DNA from: Kitasatospora sp. GP82
GTDB taxonomy: Bacteria > Actinomycetota > Actinomycetes > Streptomycetales > Streptomycetaceae
DNA: 64,000 nt
Assembly: GCF_029892105.1 (NCBI RefSeq)
Contig: NZ_JARZAJ010000001.1
Location: forward strand, 305,914 to 369,913
Reading direction: 5' to 3'
Shown here piece by piece: positions 8,310 through 17,222 of the stretch (position 1 is its first letter; every line of letters begins with the position of its first letter). A program made the translations under genes and the position numbers. The notes beneath the pieces were generated by a model, which made no database searches, had not been told where the DNA came from, and worked only from the letters and a program-made list of their open reading frames with translations.

Positions 8310-9272
8310 ATGTTCGCTGCCTACGCCGCACGTACCGACGCCGACGATCCGCTGAGCGCACTGGAGTTGGGTGAGCTCCCCGAGCCGCAGGCCCGCCCCG
8401 GCTGGAGCGTGGTGACGGTCAGAGCCGCCACCCTCAACCACCACGACCTCTGGTCGCTGCGCGGTGTGGGACTCCCCGCCGAGCGGCTGCCGATGATCCT
8501 CGGCTGCGACGCCGCCGGGGTGGACGAGCACGGCAACGAGGTCGTCATCCACTCCGTGATCGGCCAGAGCGGCCACGGCGTCGGGCCGGACGAGCCGCGC
8601 TCTCTGCTGACCGAGCGCTACCAGGGCACCTTCGCCCAGCGCGTCGCCGTACCGACCTGGAACCTGCTGCCCAAGCCCGCCGGGCTCTCCTTCGAACAGG
8701 CCGCCTGCCTGCCCACCGCTTGGCTGACGGCCTATCGGATGCTCTTCACCAAGGCGGGCGTGAAGCCCGGTGACACCGTCCTGGTCCAGGGTGCCGGGGG
8801 CGGGGTGGCCACCGCACTGGTGGTGCTCGCCAAGGCCGCCGGACTGCGGGTCTGGGTGACCGGACGGAACGAGGCCAAGCGTGCCCGGGCCGTCGAACTG
8901 GGCGCGGACGCGGCCTTCGAGAGCGGCGCCCGGCTGCCCGAGCGGGTGGACGCCGTCATGGAAACCGTCGGCGCGGCCACCTGGTCCCACTCGGTCAAGG
9001 CGCTCAAGCCCGGCGGCACCATCGTCATCTCCGGCGCCACCTCGGGCTACCACCCGCCCGCGACCGAGCTCAACCGGATCTTCTTCCTGGAACTCAACGT
9101 GCTCGGCTCGACCATGGGTACCAAGGACGAACTGGCCGGACTGCTCTCGCTCTGCGCCAATACCGGCGTCCGGCCGGTGATCGACAGCGTGCTGCCACTG
9201 ACCGAGGCGCGGGAGGCCTTCGCCCGACTCGCCAAGGGCGACGTCTTCGGCAAGATCGTCCTGACCCCCTGA
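8310..9272 (+). CDS. MDR-superfamily zinc-type alcohol dehydrogenase-like oxidoreductase
   Basis: 320 residues. The N-terminal GroES-like domain (TLNHHDLWSLRGVG, MILGCDAAGVDEHGNEV) is followed by a Rossmann domain with the cofactor loop VQGAGGGVATALVVLAKAAG. The structural-zinc cysteine cluster is absent, and only weak catalytic-zinc ligands are visible, so it resembles quinone-oxidoreductase members that use NADPH without zinc. The ATG at 8310 begins the domain and replaces a longer open frame that runs through the upstream repeat. Substrate unknown. The stop codon lies inside an 8-bp tandem repeat. Confidence 0.88.
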   Translation: MFAAYAARTDADDPLSALELGELPEPQARPGWSVVTVRAATLNHHDLWSLRGVGLPAERLPMILGCDAAGVDEHGNEVVIHSVIGQSGHGVGPDEPRSLLTERYQGTFAQRVAVPTWNLLPKPAGLSFEQAACLPTAWLTAYRMLFTKAGVKPGDTVLVQGAGGGVATALVVLAKAAGLRVWVTGRNEAKRARAVELGADAAFESGARLPERVDAVMETVGAATWSHSVKALKPGGTIVISGATSGYHPPATELNRIFFLELNVLGSTMGTKDELAGLLSLCANTGVRPVIDSVLPLTEAREAFARLAKGDVFGKIVLTP

Positions 9273-9296
9273 CCCCCTGACCCCCTGACCCCCTGA
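9261..9296. repeat. 8-bp tandem repeat with stop codons in all three frames
   Basis: The unit CTGACCCC is repeated four times (9261-9292), followed by a CTGA stub. Because the period is 8, successive TGA triplets (9270, 9278, 9286, 9294) fall in all three frames. The first is the real stop codon of the oxidoreductase gene. Confidence 0.9.
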
Positions 9297-9385
9297 CGCA
9301 CTCGGCCAGCCACCAGGACTGTGCGCAACCGGGCAGAGCTCCACGCCCCTGATGAGCTACCCCGTTCTCCTGAGCGGCCCTCCCG

Positions 9386-10432
9386 TCACTTGCCCAGAAG
9401 GCGCCGCAGGCGTTCCGCTGCGGTGGCCAACGTGCTGCGGGCACCGGCCAGTTGGGCGGGTGTCACCCCGGTGTCCCGGGCGGTGTCCCTGACCTGGTCG
9501 CGGAAGCGGTCCAGCAGGCGCTCCAGCTCGCGGGCCGGGTCCGCCGCGGGGTCGGTCTCCGTCCACGACGGCAGGTCCGCCGCAGGCTCCGCGGTGCCGG
9601 GCTGCGCCGCGGCCTCGCCGCCGTCCTTGTCCAGGTCGATCCTGGTGACCCGGACCTCCTCCTCGGGCGCCGGGGGCTGGCCCCACTTGGCCGCGTCGGC
9701 CAGTCCGGCCAGGCCCCTGGTCAGCTCGGAGAGCCCTTCGGCGAGACCGGTCGACCAGTCGCCGCGCGCCGCGGCCTCGCGGACCTGCTGCTCGACCCGG
9801 CGCTTGATCCGCAGCGCCTCCTGCTGCGCGGCCGACCTGGCGGCCCTGGACTGCTCGCGCAGCTTGCGGGCCTCCTCCTCGGCCGCCTTGGCCTGCGCCT
9901 TGGCAGCCCGCTCCTGCTCCTTGGCCCGCTTGGCCTGCTCCTTGGCCTGCGCCTTGAACTGGGCGAACTCCTCCTTGGCCCGTTGCCAGGACTCCTTGTC
10001 GCCCCATGGGCCCTCCCACGGGCTGCCGCCCTCGGCCTGCGGCCTGGGTGCCTGCTTCGCCGCACCCCAGAGCTCCTCGCGCAGGTCCTTGGCGCTGTCC
10101 CGGACGTCCTCACGGATCGCCCCGGCCAGCTGGGCCACCGACTCGCGGATCTCCACCTCGAGCTCGGCCAGCTCGTCCTGGCGGAGTGCCAGCTCGCTGC
10201 GTCCGGCGTCGGTGAGCCGGAAGACCTTGCGGCCGCCCTCGGTGCTGTGGGTGACCAGGCCCTCCTTCTCCAGCTTCGCGAGTCGGGGGTAGACGGTGCC
10301 GGCCGAGGGCGCGTAGAGGCCCTGGAAGCGCTCCTCCAGCAGGCGGATCACTTCGTAGCCGTGACGCGGGGCCTCGTCCAGCAGCTTCAGCAGGTACAGG
10401 CGAAGTCGGCCGTGGCCGAAGACCGGGGCCAT
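9386..10432 (-). CDS. PadR-family transcriptional regulator with long coiled-coil tail
   Basis: 348 residues. The N-terminal ~85 residues form the PadR winged helix (FGHGRLRLYLLKLLDEAPRH, then GTVYPRLAKLEKEGLV and KVFRLTDAGRSEL). A helical stretch and a very charged Lys/Glu/Ala-rich region of ~80 residues (about 150-230) follow, with heptad spacing expected of a long coiled coil, then a second helical block to the C-terminus. Ordinary PadR proteins are 110-200 residues, so this is an extended form. The ATG at 10432 sits 1 bp after the stop of the upstream DUF4097-like gene: one operon. It probably represses its own operon through the palindromes at 11362-11404. Confidence 0.88.
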   Translation of the reverse strand: MAPVFGHGRLRLYLLKLLDEAPRHGYEVIRLLEERFQGLYAPSAGTVYPRLAKLEKEGLVTHSTEGGRKVFRLTDAGRSELALRQDELAELEVEIRESVAQLAGAIREDVRDSAKDLREELWGAAKQAPRPQAEGGSPWEGPWGDKESWQRAKEEFAQFKAQAKEQAKRAKEQERAAKAQAKAAEEEARKLREQSRAARSAAQQEALRIKRRVEQQVREAAARGDWSTGLAEGLSELTRGLAGLADAAKWGQPPAPEEEVRVTRIDLDKDGGEAAAQPGTAEPAADLPSWTETDPAADPARELERLLDRFRDQVRDTARDTGVTPAQLAGARSTLATAAERLRRLLGK

Positions 10433-10433
10433 C

Positions 10434-11339
10434 TCAGGCGTCCTCACTCTTGTCGGTCGGGGTGGGGGCGGCGGGCAGTTCCTTCACCAGGCTGGTCCGG
10501 TCGTCCGCGTCCGGGCGGCGGAGTACCGTCACCGCGCCGGACACCGTGGTGACCTGGAGCTTGCCGCTCCCGCTGCCCAGCTGGCCGGAGAGCTTCTTGG
10601 CGCCCCAGGTGCCGCCGAGCTTGAGTTCGTCGAAGGTGCTGGTGAGATCGCCGCTGGTGGTGCCGGCCTCGACCTTGGTGTCGGCCAGCGAAGGCAGGCG
10701 GACGCCGACCGGGCCGCTGACCGTGGCGACGCGGATGTCGGCGGCGGTCTCGACGTCCAGGTCCAGGGTGACGGCGCCGCCGACGGAGTTGGCCTGCACC
10801 TTGTCGGCGGTGCCGGCGATCAGCGTCAGATGTCCGGAGACGGTGTTGACCCGCAGCTCACCGGCCACCGACTGGGCGTTCACATTGCCCGAGACGGTGT
10901 TGGCGTCCGTCCGGCCGGAGAGGCCGACCAGGGTGGTCTCGCCGCTCGCGCCGTTCACCGAGACCTTGCTGTTGATCCCGGAGACCGTGACATCGGCCGA
11001 GACCGTGCCGACCCTGACCTCGGCCGTCGCCGGGACGGCCAGCGAGACCACGGCCCGGCGCTTGCGGCGCAGCGAGGCGAAGAAGTACTTGACCGACTGG
11101 ACGGACTTCACGGACTCGCCGAACTCGTTCCAGCTGAGGTCCTTGTACGCGACGGTGAGAACTCCGTCCTCCAGGGTGACGAGCAGCGGCTCGCCCTCCA
11201 GCTCGGTGACCTCCAGCCGGGCCGGGCCCTCGGTGGCGACGACATTGGCCGCGCCGCCGACGATGCGCACGTGCAGGGTGTCGACCTGCTGTCCGTCGAA
11301 GCTGATCTTCTCCGGCTCGCTGACCGTCCACTGGCTCAT
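10434..11339 (-). CDS. DUF4097-like beta-strand repeat protein
   Basis: 301 residues, no signal peptide and no transmembrane segment. After an N-terminal strand region (DTLHVRIVGGAANVVATEG) the chain consists of short repeats of the type VNTVSG, VATVSG, VTTVSG spaced about 20 residues apart, the hallmark of the DUF4097 right-handed beta-helix (head-GIN-like) family. Its biochemical role is unknown; such proteins are often encoded with PadR or PspC-type genes and linked to envelope stress. ATG at 11339 with GGGAGGCAGCACC upstream. First gene of the two-gene operon with the PadR regulator. Confidence 0.85.
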   Translation of the reverse strand: MSQWTVSEPEKISFDGQQVDTLHVRIVGGAANVVATEGPARLEVTELEGEPLLVTLEDGVLTVAYKDLSWNEFGESVKSVQSVKYFFASLRRKRRAVVSLAVPATAEVRVGTVSADVTVSGINSKVSVNGASGETTLVGLSGRTDANTVSGNVNAQSVAGELRVNTVSGHLTLIAGTADKVQANSVGGAVTLDLDVETAADIRVATVSGPVGVRLPSLADTKVEAGTTSGDLTSTFDELKLGGTWGAKKLSGQLGSGSGKLQVTTVSGAVTVLRRPDADDRTSLVKELPAAPTPTDKSEDA

Positions 11340-11361
11340 GGTGCTGCCTCCCGTTGTGGTT

Positions 11362-11404
11362 CGCGATGTATCGCGTCTCCCTTGCTAAAGACGATATATC
11401 GCGT
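11362..11404 (-). promoter_or_regulatory. Twin palindromic operators, probable PadR autoregulation site
   Basis: Two related palindromes sit 23-65 bp upstream of the DUF4097-like gene: CGCGATGTATCGCG at 11362-11375 and ACGATATATCGCGT at 11391-11404 (perfect core CGATATATCG). Both share the ATCGCG half-site. Their place in the core promoter and the PadR gene in the same operon suggest autorepression. Binding is inferred. Confidence 0.65.
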
Positions 11405-11475
11405 GCTGGCGAAGTCAAGCACCCCGCGACCCTGGCCTTTCCCGTAGGGGTGTTCCCGTACCGACCGCTCTTCGG

Positions 11476-11575
11476 GCCGCCGAAGGCGACTCGTCCTTCT
11501 GTGCTGCCGAAGGCGACTCGTTCCTTTCTGCCGCCGAAGGCGACTCGATTCCTTTCTGCCGCCGAAGGCGGACAT
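11476..11575. repeat. 27-bp tandem repeat, four copies, each with a GAA-loop mini-hairpin
   Basis: CCGAAGGCGACTCG-type units begin at 11480, 11507, 11534 and 11562 (spacing 27, 27, 28 bp). Each carries a small stem-loop of the form CGCC-GAA-GGCG. The period is divisible by three, so both strands show open frames with 9-residue repeats, but there is no ribosome-binding site and the frames look spurious. The array lies between the DUF4097-like operon promoter and the terminator of the next minus-strand gene. Confidence 0.85.
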
Positions 11576-11577
11576 GC

Positions 11578-11612
11578 AAAAGGGCCCGGTGGGCGGTCGC
11601 CTCCCGGGCCCT
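11578..11612 (-). terminator. Intrinsic terminator after the DUF6104-type gene
   Basis: AGGGCCCGG (11581-11589) pairs with CCGGGCCCT (11604-11612), 12 nt downstream of the gene, and a TTTT tract follows on the minus strand. Confidence 0.8.
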
Positions 11613-11624
11613 GGGCGGTGCTGC

Positions 11625-11804
11625 TCAGTCCTCGTCCTCGTCGTCCAGCCTGGCCAGCCAGGTGGCCAGCCGCTCGACCGGGATCTCGAAGTCGGGGTTG
11701 AGGTCGACGAACTCCCGCAGTCGCTCGGCCAGCCACTCGAAGGTGACCTCCTCGTCGCCGCGCCGGCTCTCCAGCTCCTCGATGCCTCGGTCGGTGAAGT
11801 ACAC
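11625..11804 (-). CDS. Small acidic DUF6104-type protein
   Basis: 59 residues from a GTG at 11804: VYFTDRGIEELESRRGDEEV, then TFEWLAERLREFVDLNPDFE, ending in an acidic DDEDED tail. This matches the short DUF6104-type proteins found next to kgd in streptomycetes. No signal peptide or membrane segment; probably a soluble two- or three-helix protein. AGCGGAG upstream serves as ribosome-binding site. Same strand as kgd but separated by the kgd hairpin. Function unknown. Confidence 0.82.
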   Translation of the reverse strand: MYFTDRGIEELESRRGDEEVTFEWLAERLREFVDLNPDFEIPVERLATWLARLDDEDED

Positions 11805-11853
11805 GGTTCTGCGCTCCGCTGAGATGGGGGATTGACCTGGTCAGGATAGACGC

Positions 11854-11885
11854 GGCCCGGCCCCCGCCGAAGCGGGGACCGGGCC
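11854..11885 (-). terminator. Terminator of kgd
   Basis: Two-part stem: GGCCCGG (11854-11860) with CCGGGCC (11879-11885), and CCCCGC (11862-11867) with GCGGGG (11872-11877), 26 nt after the kgd stop codon. No U-tract. Confidence 0.7.
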
Positions 11886-11911
11886 GTCGGTGCCTTACCG
11901 GCGCACCTGCG

Positions 11912-14900
11912 TCAGAGGCTGAAGACCTCGTCGAGGAGGGCCTGCTGCTCGGCGGCGTGGCGCTTGGCCGAGCCGACCGCAGGGGCCGAGGAGGCCGAGC
12001 GGGCGACGCGGCGCAGGCGCGAGTCGCCCCCGCTGCGGCCGATGACGACCTGCAGGTGGTCGACCAGGTTCATGGCGATGAACGGCCAGGCACCCTGGTT
12101 GGCCGGCTCCTCCTGCGCCCAGATGAACTGGACGTCCGAGCCGTAGCGACCCAGCTCCTCCTGGAGCTCGGCCACCGGCAGCGGGTAGAGCCGCTCGACC
12201 CGGACGATCGCGGTGTCGGTGACGCCGCGCTCGGTGCGGGCCGCCTCCAGGTCGTAGTAGAACTTGCCGGCCGTGATGACCACCTTGCGGACGTTCGCCG
12301 GGTCCACGGTGGTGTCGCCGATGACCGGGCGGAACGAGCCGGAGAGGAACTCGGAGGTGGCCGAGGCCGCAGCCTTCAGACGCAGCATCGACTTCGGGGT
12401 GAAGACGACCAGCGGCTTGTGGTGCGGGTTGTGCGCCTGCCAGCGCAGCAGGTGGAAGTAGTTCGACGGCAGGGTCGGCATGGCCACCGTCATGTTGTTC
12501 TGCGCGCACAGCTGGAGGAAACGCTCCGGGCGCGAGGACGAGTGGTCCGGGCCCTGGCCCTCGTAGCCGTGCGGCAGCAGCAGGGTGACGCCGGAGTGCT
12601 GGCCCCACTTCTGCTCGGCGGAGGCGATGTACTCGTCCACCACGGTCTGCGCGCCGTTGACGAAGTCGCCGAACTGCGCCTCCCACATGACCAGCGAGTT
12701 CGGGCGGGTCAGCGAGTAGCCGTACTCGAAGCCCATCGCCGCGTACTCGGACAGCAGGCTGTCGTAGACGGTGTAGCGGGCCTGGTCCTCGGTCAGGTAC
12801 AGCAGCGGGGTGTAGTCCTCGCCGCTGACCCGGTCGATCAGGACCGCGTGGCGCTGGCCGAAGGTGCCGCGACGGCTGTCCTGGCCGGCCAGGCGGACGG
12901 GGTGGCCCTCCATCAGCAGCGAGCCGATGGCCAGGGTCTCGCCCATCGCCCAGTCGATGGTGTTGTCCTCGACCGAGGCGGCGCGGCGCTGCAGCTGCGG
13001 CAGCAGACGCGGGTGCACGGTCAGCCAGTCGGGCAGGTTGACCTGCGAGGCGGCGATCCGCTTCACCATCTCCTCGGAGATGCCGGTCTGGATGTTGACC
13101 GGGAAGTCGGCGACCGGCTTGCCGCTGGCGGCGGGCGCCGGGGCGGTGGCGGCCGCGCGGACCTCGGAGAAGACCTTCTCCAGCTGGCCCTGGAAGTCCT
13201 GGAGCGCCTGCTCCGCCTCTTCCATGGTGATGTCGCCACGGCCGATCAGGCCCTCGGTGTACAGCTTGCGCACCGAGCGCTTCTTGTCGATCAGGTCGTA
13301 CATCAGCGGCTGGGTGAACGACGGGTTGTCGGCCTCGTTGTGACCGCGGCGGCGGTAGCAGATGAGGTCGATCACGACGTCCTTGTGGAACGTCTGGCGG
13401 AACTCGAAGGCGAGCCGCGCGACGCGGACCACGGCCTCCGGGTCGTCGCCGTTCACGTGGAAGATCGGGGCCTCGATCATGCGGGCCACGTCGGTGCAGT
13501 ACATCGAGGAGCGGCTGCTCGCCGGGGCGGCGGTGAAGCCGACCTGGTTGTTGACCACGACGTGCACGGTGCCGCCGGTGCGGTAGCCGCGCAGCTGCGA
13601 CATGTTCAGGGTCTCCGCGACGACGCCCTGGCCGGCGAAGGCCGCGTCACCGTGGATCTGGATCGGCAGCACCGGGAAGGAGGTGCCGCCCTGGTCCAGG
13701 ATGTCCTGCTTGGCGCGGGCGATGCCCTCGACGACCGGGTCCACGGCCTCCAGGTGGGAGGGGTTCGCGGCGAGCGAGACCTTGATGGTCTCGCCGTCCA
13801 GGCCGGTGAAGGTGCCCTCGGAGCCCAGGTGGTACTTGACGTCGCCGGAGCCGTGCATCGACTTCGGGTCGAGGTTGCCCTCGAACTCGCCGAAGATCTT
13901 GCCGTACGGCTTGCCGACGATGTTGGCCAGCACGTTCAGGCGGCCGCGGTGGGCCATGCCGATGACGGCCTCGTCCAGGCGGTGCTCGGCGGCGGCGTCG
14001 ATGGTCGCGTCCAGCAGCGGGATCAGCGACTCACCGCCCTCCAGCGAGAAACGCTTCTGCCCGACGTACTTGGTCTGCAGGAACGTCTCGAACGCCTCGG
14101 CCGAGTTCAGCCGGCGCAGGATGCGCAGCTGCTCCTCGCGCTCGGGCTTGGTGTACGGCTTCTCCAGGCGCTCCTGCAGCCACTTGCGCTGCTTCGGGTC
14201 CTGGATGTGCATGTACTCGATGCCGACGGTGCGGCAGTAGGTGTTGCGCAGCAGGCCGAGGATGTCGCGGAGCTTCATCATCTTCTGGCCGCCGAAGCCG
14301 CCGACCGCGAACTCGCGCTCCAGGTCCCACAGGGTGAGGCCGTGCGAGACCACGTCCAGGTCGGGGTGCTTGCGCTGCTTGTACTCCAGCGGGTCGGTGT
14401 CAGCCATCAGGTGGCCGCGGACCCGGTAGGAGTGGATCAGCTCCATGACGCGGGCGGTCTTGTTGACCTCGTCGTCGTGGGTGGTGGCGACGTCGGTCGC
14501 CCAGCGGACCGGCTCGTACGGGATCCGCAGGGACTCGAAGACCTCGTCGTAGAACCCGTGCTCGCCCAGCAGCAGCTGGTGGATGGTGCGCAGGAACTCG
14601 CCGGACGCCGCGCCCTGGATGACCCGGTGGTCGTAGGTCGAGGTGAGCGTCATGATCTTGGAGATGCCCAGCTTGGCCAGGGTGTCCGGGGAGGAGCCCT
14701 GGAACTCGGCCGGGTACTCCATGGCGCCGACGCCGACGATGGTGCCCTGGTTCTGCATCAGGCGCGGCACGGAGTGCACGGTGCCGATGCCGCCGGGGTT
14801 GGTCAGCGAGACGGTGACGCCGGTGAAGTCGTCCATCGTCAGCTTGTTGGCACGGGCCCGGCGGACGATGTCCTCGTAGGCCTGCCAGAAGCCGAAGAAG

Positions 14901-15667
14901 TCGAGCGTCTCGGCCTTCTTGATGGCCGCGACGACGAGCTGGCGGTCGCCGTTCGGCTTCACCAGGTCGATGGCCAGGCCGAGGTTCACGTGCTCGGGCT
15001 TCACCAGGTAGGACTTGCCGTCCTTGACCTGGTAGCTGTGGTTCATCCCCGGGCTGGCCTTGATGGCCTGGACGAGGGCGTAGCCGATCAGGTGGGTGAA
15101 GGAGACCTTGCCACCACGGGCGCGCTGCAGGTGGTTGTTGATGACAATGCGGTTGTCGATCAGCAGCTTGGCCGGCACGGCGCGGACCGAGGTCGCGGTC
15201 GGCACCTCCAGCGAGGCGTCCATGTTGGTCGCGACGGCCTTGGCCGGGCCACGCAGCACGACCAGCTCGGGGCCCTCGGCAGCCGGCGCGGGCGCGGCCG
15301 GGGCAGCGGCCTTGGGCGCGGGCGGCGCGGCAGGAGCTGCGGCGAGCGGCGCGGCCACGGCCGGCGCGGCCACGGCCGGTGCCGGCGGGGCCGGAGCGGC
15401 CGGTGCAGCGGGCGCGGGCGCCACCACAGCAGCAGGGGCGGCAGGAGCAGCAACGGTGGTCGGCGTGGGGCCGGCCTGGGTTGCGGCCTGGGTCACTGGA
15501 GTCACCTCGGTACCGGGCTTGTAGTCGGCGAAAAAGTCCCACCAGGCTCGGTCGACCGAGTTGGGATCCTGGAGGTACTGCTGGTAGATCTCGTCGACGA
15601 GCCACTCGTTGGGGCCGAAGCCAGTGGAGCTTGCCGAGCTGACGGGGGTTTCAGGGTGTGGCGACAC
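11912..15667 (-). CDS. kgd: Multifunctional 2-oxoglutarate metabolism enzyme (decarboxylase / dehydrogenase E1-E2 fusion)
   Basis: 1251 residues. Residues 1-45 form the small E1 N-terminal helix ([20 protein letters not shown]). Residues ~50-135 are an Ala/Pro-rich flexible linker; ~150-390 are an E2-like acyltransferase domain with [13 protein letters not shown] near 346; the remainder is the thiamine-diphosphate E1 component, with [31 protein letters not shown] and [20 protein letters not shown] near 675. In actinobacteria this fusion replaces separate E1/E2 subunits of 2-oxoglutarate dehydrogenase and also decarboxylates or carboligates 2-oxoglutarate; it lacks a lipoyl domain, so another subunit must supply it. 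In relatives activity is controlled by the GarA-type FHA protein. GTG start at 15667. Confidence 0.97.
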   Translation of the reverse strand: MSPHPETPVSSASSTGFGPNEWLVDEIYQQYLQDPNSVDRAWWDFFADYKPGTEVTPVTQAATQAGPTPTTVAAPAAPAAVVAPAPAAPAAPAPPAPAVAAPAVAAPLAAAPAAPPAPKAAAPAAPAPAAEGPELVVLRGPAKAVATNMDASLEVPTATSVRAVPAKLLIDNRIVINNHLQRARGGKVSFTHLIGYALVQAIKASPGMNHSYQVKDGKSYLVKPEHVNLGLAIDLVKPNGDRQLVVAAIKKAETLDFFGFWQAYEDIVRRARANKLTMDDFTGVTVSLTNPGGIGTVHSVPRLMQNQGTIVGVGAMEYPAEFQGSSPDTLAKLGISKIMTLTSTYDHRVIQGAASGEFLRTIHQLLLGEHGFYDEVFESLRIPYEPVRWATDVATTHDDEVNKTARVMELIHSYRVRGHLMADTDPLEYKQRKHPDLDVVSHGLTLWDLEREFAVGGFGGQKMMKLRDILGLLRNTYCRTVGIEYMHIQDPKQRKWLQERLEKPYTKPEREEQLRILRRLNSAEAFETFLQTKYVGQKRFSLEGGESLIPLLDATIDAAAEHRLDEAVIGMAHRGRLNVLANIVGKPYGKIFGEFEGNLDPKSMHGSGDVKYHLGSEGTFTGLDGETIKVSLAANPSHLEAVDPVVEGIARAKQDILDQGGTSFPVLPIQIHGDAAFAGQGVVAETLNMSQLRGYRTGGTVHVVVNNQVGFTAAPASSRSSMYCTDVARMIEAPIFHVNGDDPEAVVRVARLAFEFRQTFHKDVVIDLICYRRRGHNEADNPSFTQPLMYDLIDKKRSVRKLYTEGLIGRGDITMEEAEQALQDFQGQLEKVFSEVRAAATAPAPAASGKPVADFPVNIQTGISEEMVKRIAASQVNLPDWLTVHPRLLPQLQRRAASVEDNTIDWAMGETLAIGSLLMEGHPVRLAGQDSRRGTFGQRHAVLIDRVSGEDYTPLLYLTEDQARYTVYDSLLSEYAAMGFEYGYSLTRPNSLVMWEAQFGDFVNGAQTVVDEYIASAEQKWGQHSGVTLLLPHGYEGQGPDHSSSRPERFLQLCAQNNMTVAMPTLPSNYFHLLRWQAHNPHHKPLVVFTPKSMLRLKAAASATSEFLSGSFRPVIGDTTVDPANVRKVVITAGKFYYDLEAARTERGVTDTAIVRVERLYPLPVAELQEELGRYGSDVQFIWAQEEPANQGAWPFIAMNLVDHLQVVIGRSGGDSRLRRVARSASSAPAVGSAKRHAAEQQALLDEVFSL

Positions 15668-15782
15668 GGGGCAACCGCCCTCTTCCGCTTCCTTTTGGGA
15701 TGGTGGACAGCGGGGATTAAGGCTACGCCTCCGAGCAGTGATCGCGCAGTCCTCAGCCGGTCGGCGTCGTCCAGATCACAGT

Positions 15783-15895
15783 GCCGACCTGCAATATGGC
15801 CGAAAACGTGCGTTAGAAATGTCGACCGGCGGGTACACGGGTGCCTGCCCGTTCGGTCGATATCCCCACAAAATCGGACAATACTGCAGGTCGGC
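15783..15895. repeat. 113-bp nested inverted-repeat element upstream of kgd
   Basis: Perfect 11-bp outer arms GCCGACCTGCA (15783-15793) and TGCAGGTCGGC (15885-15895). Further inside, TCGACCG (15822-15828) pairs with CGGTCGA (15854-15860). The whole forms a nested fold about 120 bp upstream of the kgd start. It could be a small non-autonomous element, a regulatory site or an end of the neighbouring transcript; no target duplication is clear. Confidence 0.6.
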
Positions 15896-15964
15896 GCTCA
15901 GTGAGACATGACCTGACACATGCTCGGATTCTTTGTGTCCCAGTTCTGTGACAGATCGGGGCAA

Positions 15965-17155
15965 CTAGGCCGGAGCTGGTGCGGTGTCCTCCTCGACCGC
16001 TCCGGTGCCCGGCAGGGCGACCTCGATCAGGCAGCCCTCGGCCGCCTCGGCCACCGTGATCCGGCCACCGTGCAGGTCAACCGCCCAGCGGGCGATGGCG
16101 AGGCCGAGGCCGGTACCGCCGTCGCTGCCGGGTCCCTGGGCGGTCGCCGTACCGCTGCGGCCGAAGCGCTCGAACACCTGGCTGCGGTCCTGCACCGGGA
16201 TGCCGGGGCCCTGGTCCTCGACCTCCAGCAACAGCGCACCGGGTTGCTCCCCGGCCCTGGCGCGGACGGTCACGGTGCCGCCGGTGGGGGAGTGCTTGCA
16301 GGCGTTGTCCACCAGGTTGGCGACCACCTGGTGCAGCCGCTCGGTGTCGGCGACCCCGGTCAGTGCGGCCGGCTGGACGTCCAGGCGCAGCGCCACGTCG
16401 TCGCGCCGGGCGTAGGCGCCGCCGGCCGTGGCACCGTCCACCGTGACACCGCGCAGCACGCCGTCCAGGAAGGGCCGCACCTCGAAGGGGCGGGCGTCCA
16501 GCGGTACCACCCCGTCGTCCAGTTTGGAGAGGTCGAGCAGGTGCGTGACCAGGCGGCCGAGCCGCTCGGTCTGCTCCAGTGCGGCACCCAGGGTCTTCGG
16601 GTTGGGCTGGACGACGCCGTCCACCACGTTCTCCAGGACGGCGCGCAGGGCGGCGATCGGTGTGCGCAGCTCGTGCGAGACATTGGCGACCAGCTCGCGG
16701 CGGTGCCGGTCGGCGGCCTCCAGATCGGCGGCCATCCGGTTGAAGGTGGCTGCCAGCTCGCCGACCTCGTCCCGGGAGGAGACCTCCACCCGGGCGCTGT
16801 AGTCGCCGCTCGCCATGGCCCGGGCGGCGGCGGTCATATCGCGCAGTGGCGCGGTCAGCCCGTGCGCCAGGAACTGCATGAAGAGCAGTGAGGCGATCAT
16901 CGAGAAGATCATGATGATCCGGATCTGGGTCTCGGACCGGATCGCGACCACCGCCATGCCGGTGGCGAGGAAGACCGAGACGCTGACCAGAAGGGCCAGT
17001 TTGCCCTTGATCGAGCGGACCGGATCGAGGGGCCGGATGTCGGCCCAGACACGGCTCGCGGCGCGCGCGGCCAGGCCGCGGCGCGTTCCCGCGGCGGCGC
17101 TCGCCTCGGTGAGCCGGGGCGGAGTCACCCCGTTGCGTTGCTGTGGAAAGGTCAT
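15965..17155 (-). CDS. Two-component sensor histidine kinase
   Basis: 396 residues. A basic N-terminus precedes two closely spaced membrane spans (about 50-70 and 75-98) with almost no extracellular loop, so it probably senses an intramembrane or membrane-proximal signal. HAMP domain ~95-150, HisKA with SHELRTPIAALRA (phosphorylated His near 162), then the ATPase with NLVDNACKHSPTGG, DQGPGI and GGTGLGLAIARW. The ATG at 17155 was preferred over a longer open frame because the upstream codons show no domain. It lies 67 bp downstream of the response-regulator gene, and the two likely form one operon. Confidence 0.94.
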   Translation of the reverse strand: MTFPQQRNGVTPPRLTEASAAAGTRRGLAARAASRVWADIRPLDPVRSIKGKLALLVSVSVFLATGMAVVAIRSETQIRIIMIFSMIASLLFMQFLAHGLTAPLRDMTAAARAMASGDYSARVEVSSRDEVGELAATFNRMAADLEAADRHRRELVANVSHELRTPIAALRAVLENVVDGVVQPNPKTLGAALEQTERLGRLVTHLLDLSKLDDGVVPLDARPFEVRPFLDGVLRGVTVDGATAGGAYARRDDVALRLDVQPAALTGVADTERLHQVVANLVDNACKHSPTGGTVTVRARAGEQPGALLLEVEDQGPGIPVQDRSQVFERFGRSGTATAQGPGSDGGTGLGLAIARWAVDLHGGRITVAEAAEGCLIEVALPGTGAVEEDTAPAPA

Positions 17156-17222
17156 GTTGTCCCTGAGTCGTCCCCCCACCTGCCGGACCTGGGCCCCCCG
17201 GTGGCCCAAGTGCCGGGAGCTG

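Noticed and set aside
11476..11575. Possible CRISPR-like array
   Set aside because: Units are contiguous without unique spacers and no cas gene is present; the same applies to the arrays at 26512, 62271 and 63858.
11957..15904. 1315-codon open frame on the plus strand opposite kgd
   Set aside because: Antisense shadow caused by GC bias; composition is Val/Gly/Ala/Asp-rich without domains, while the minus strand encodes the complete Kgd enzyme.
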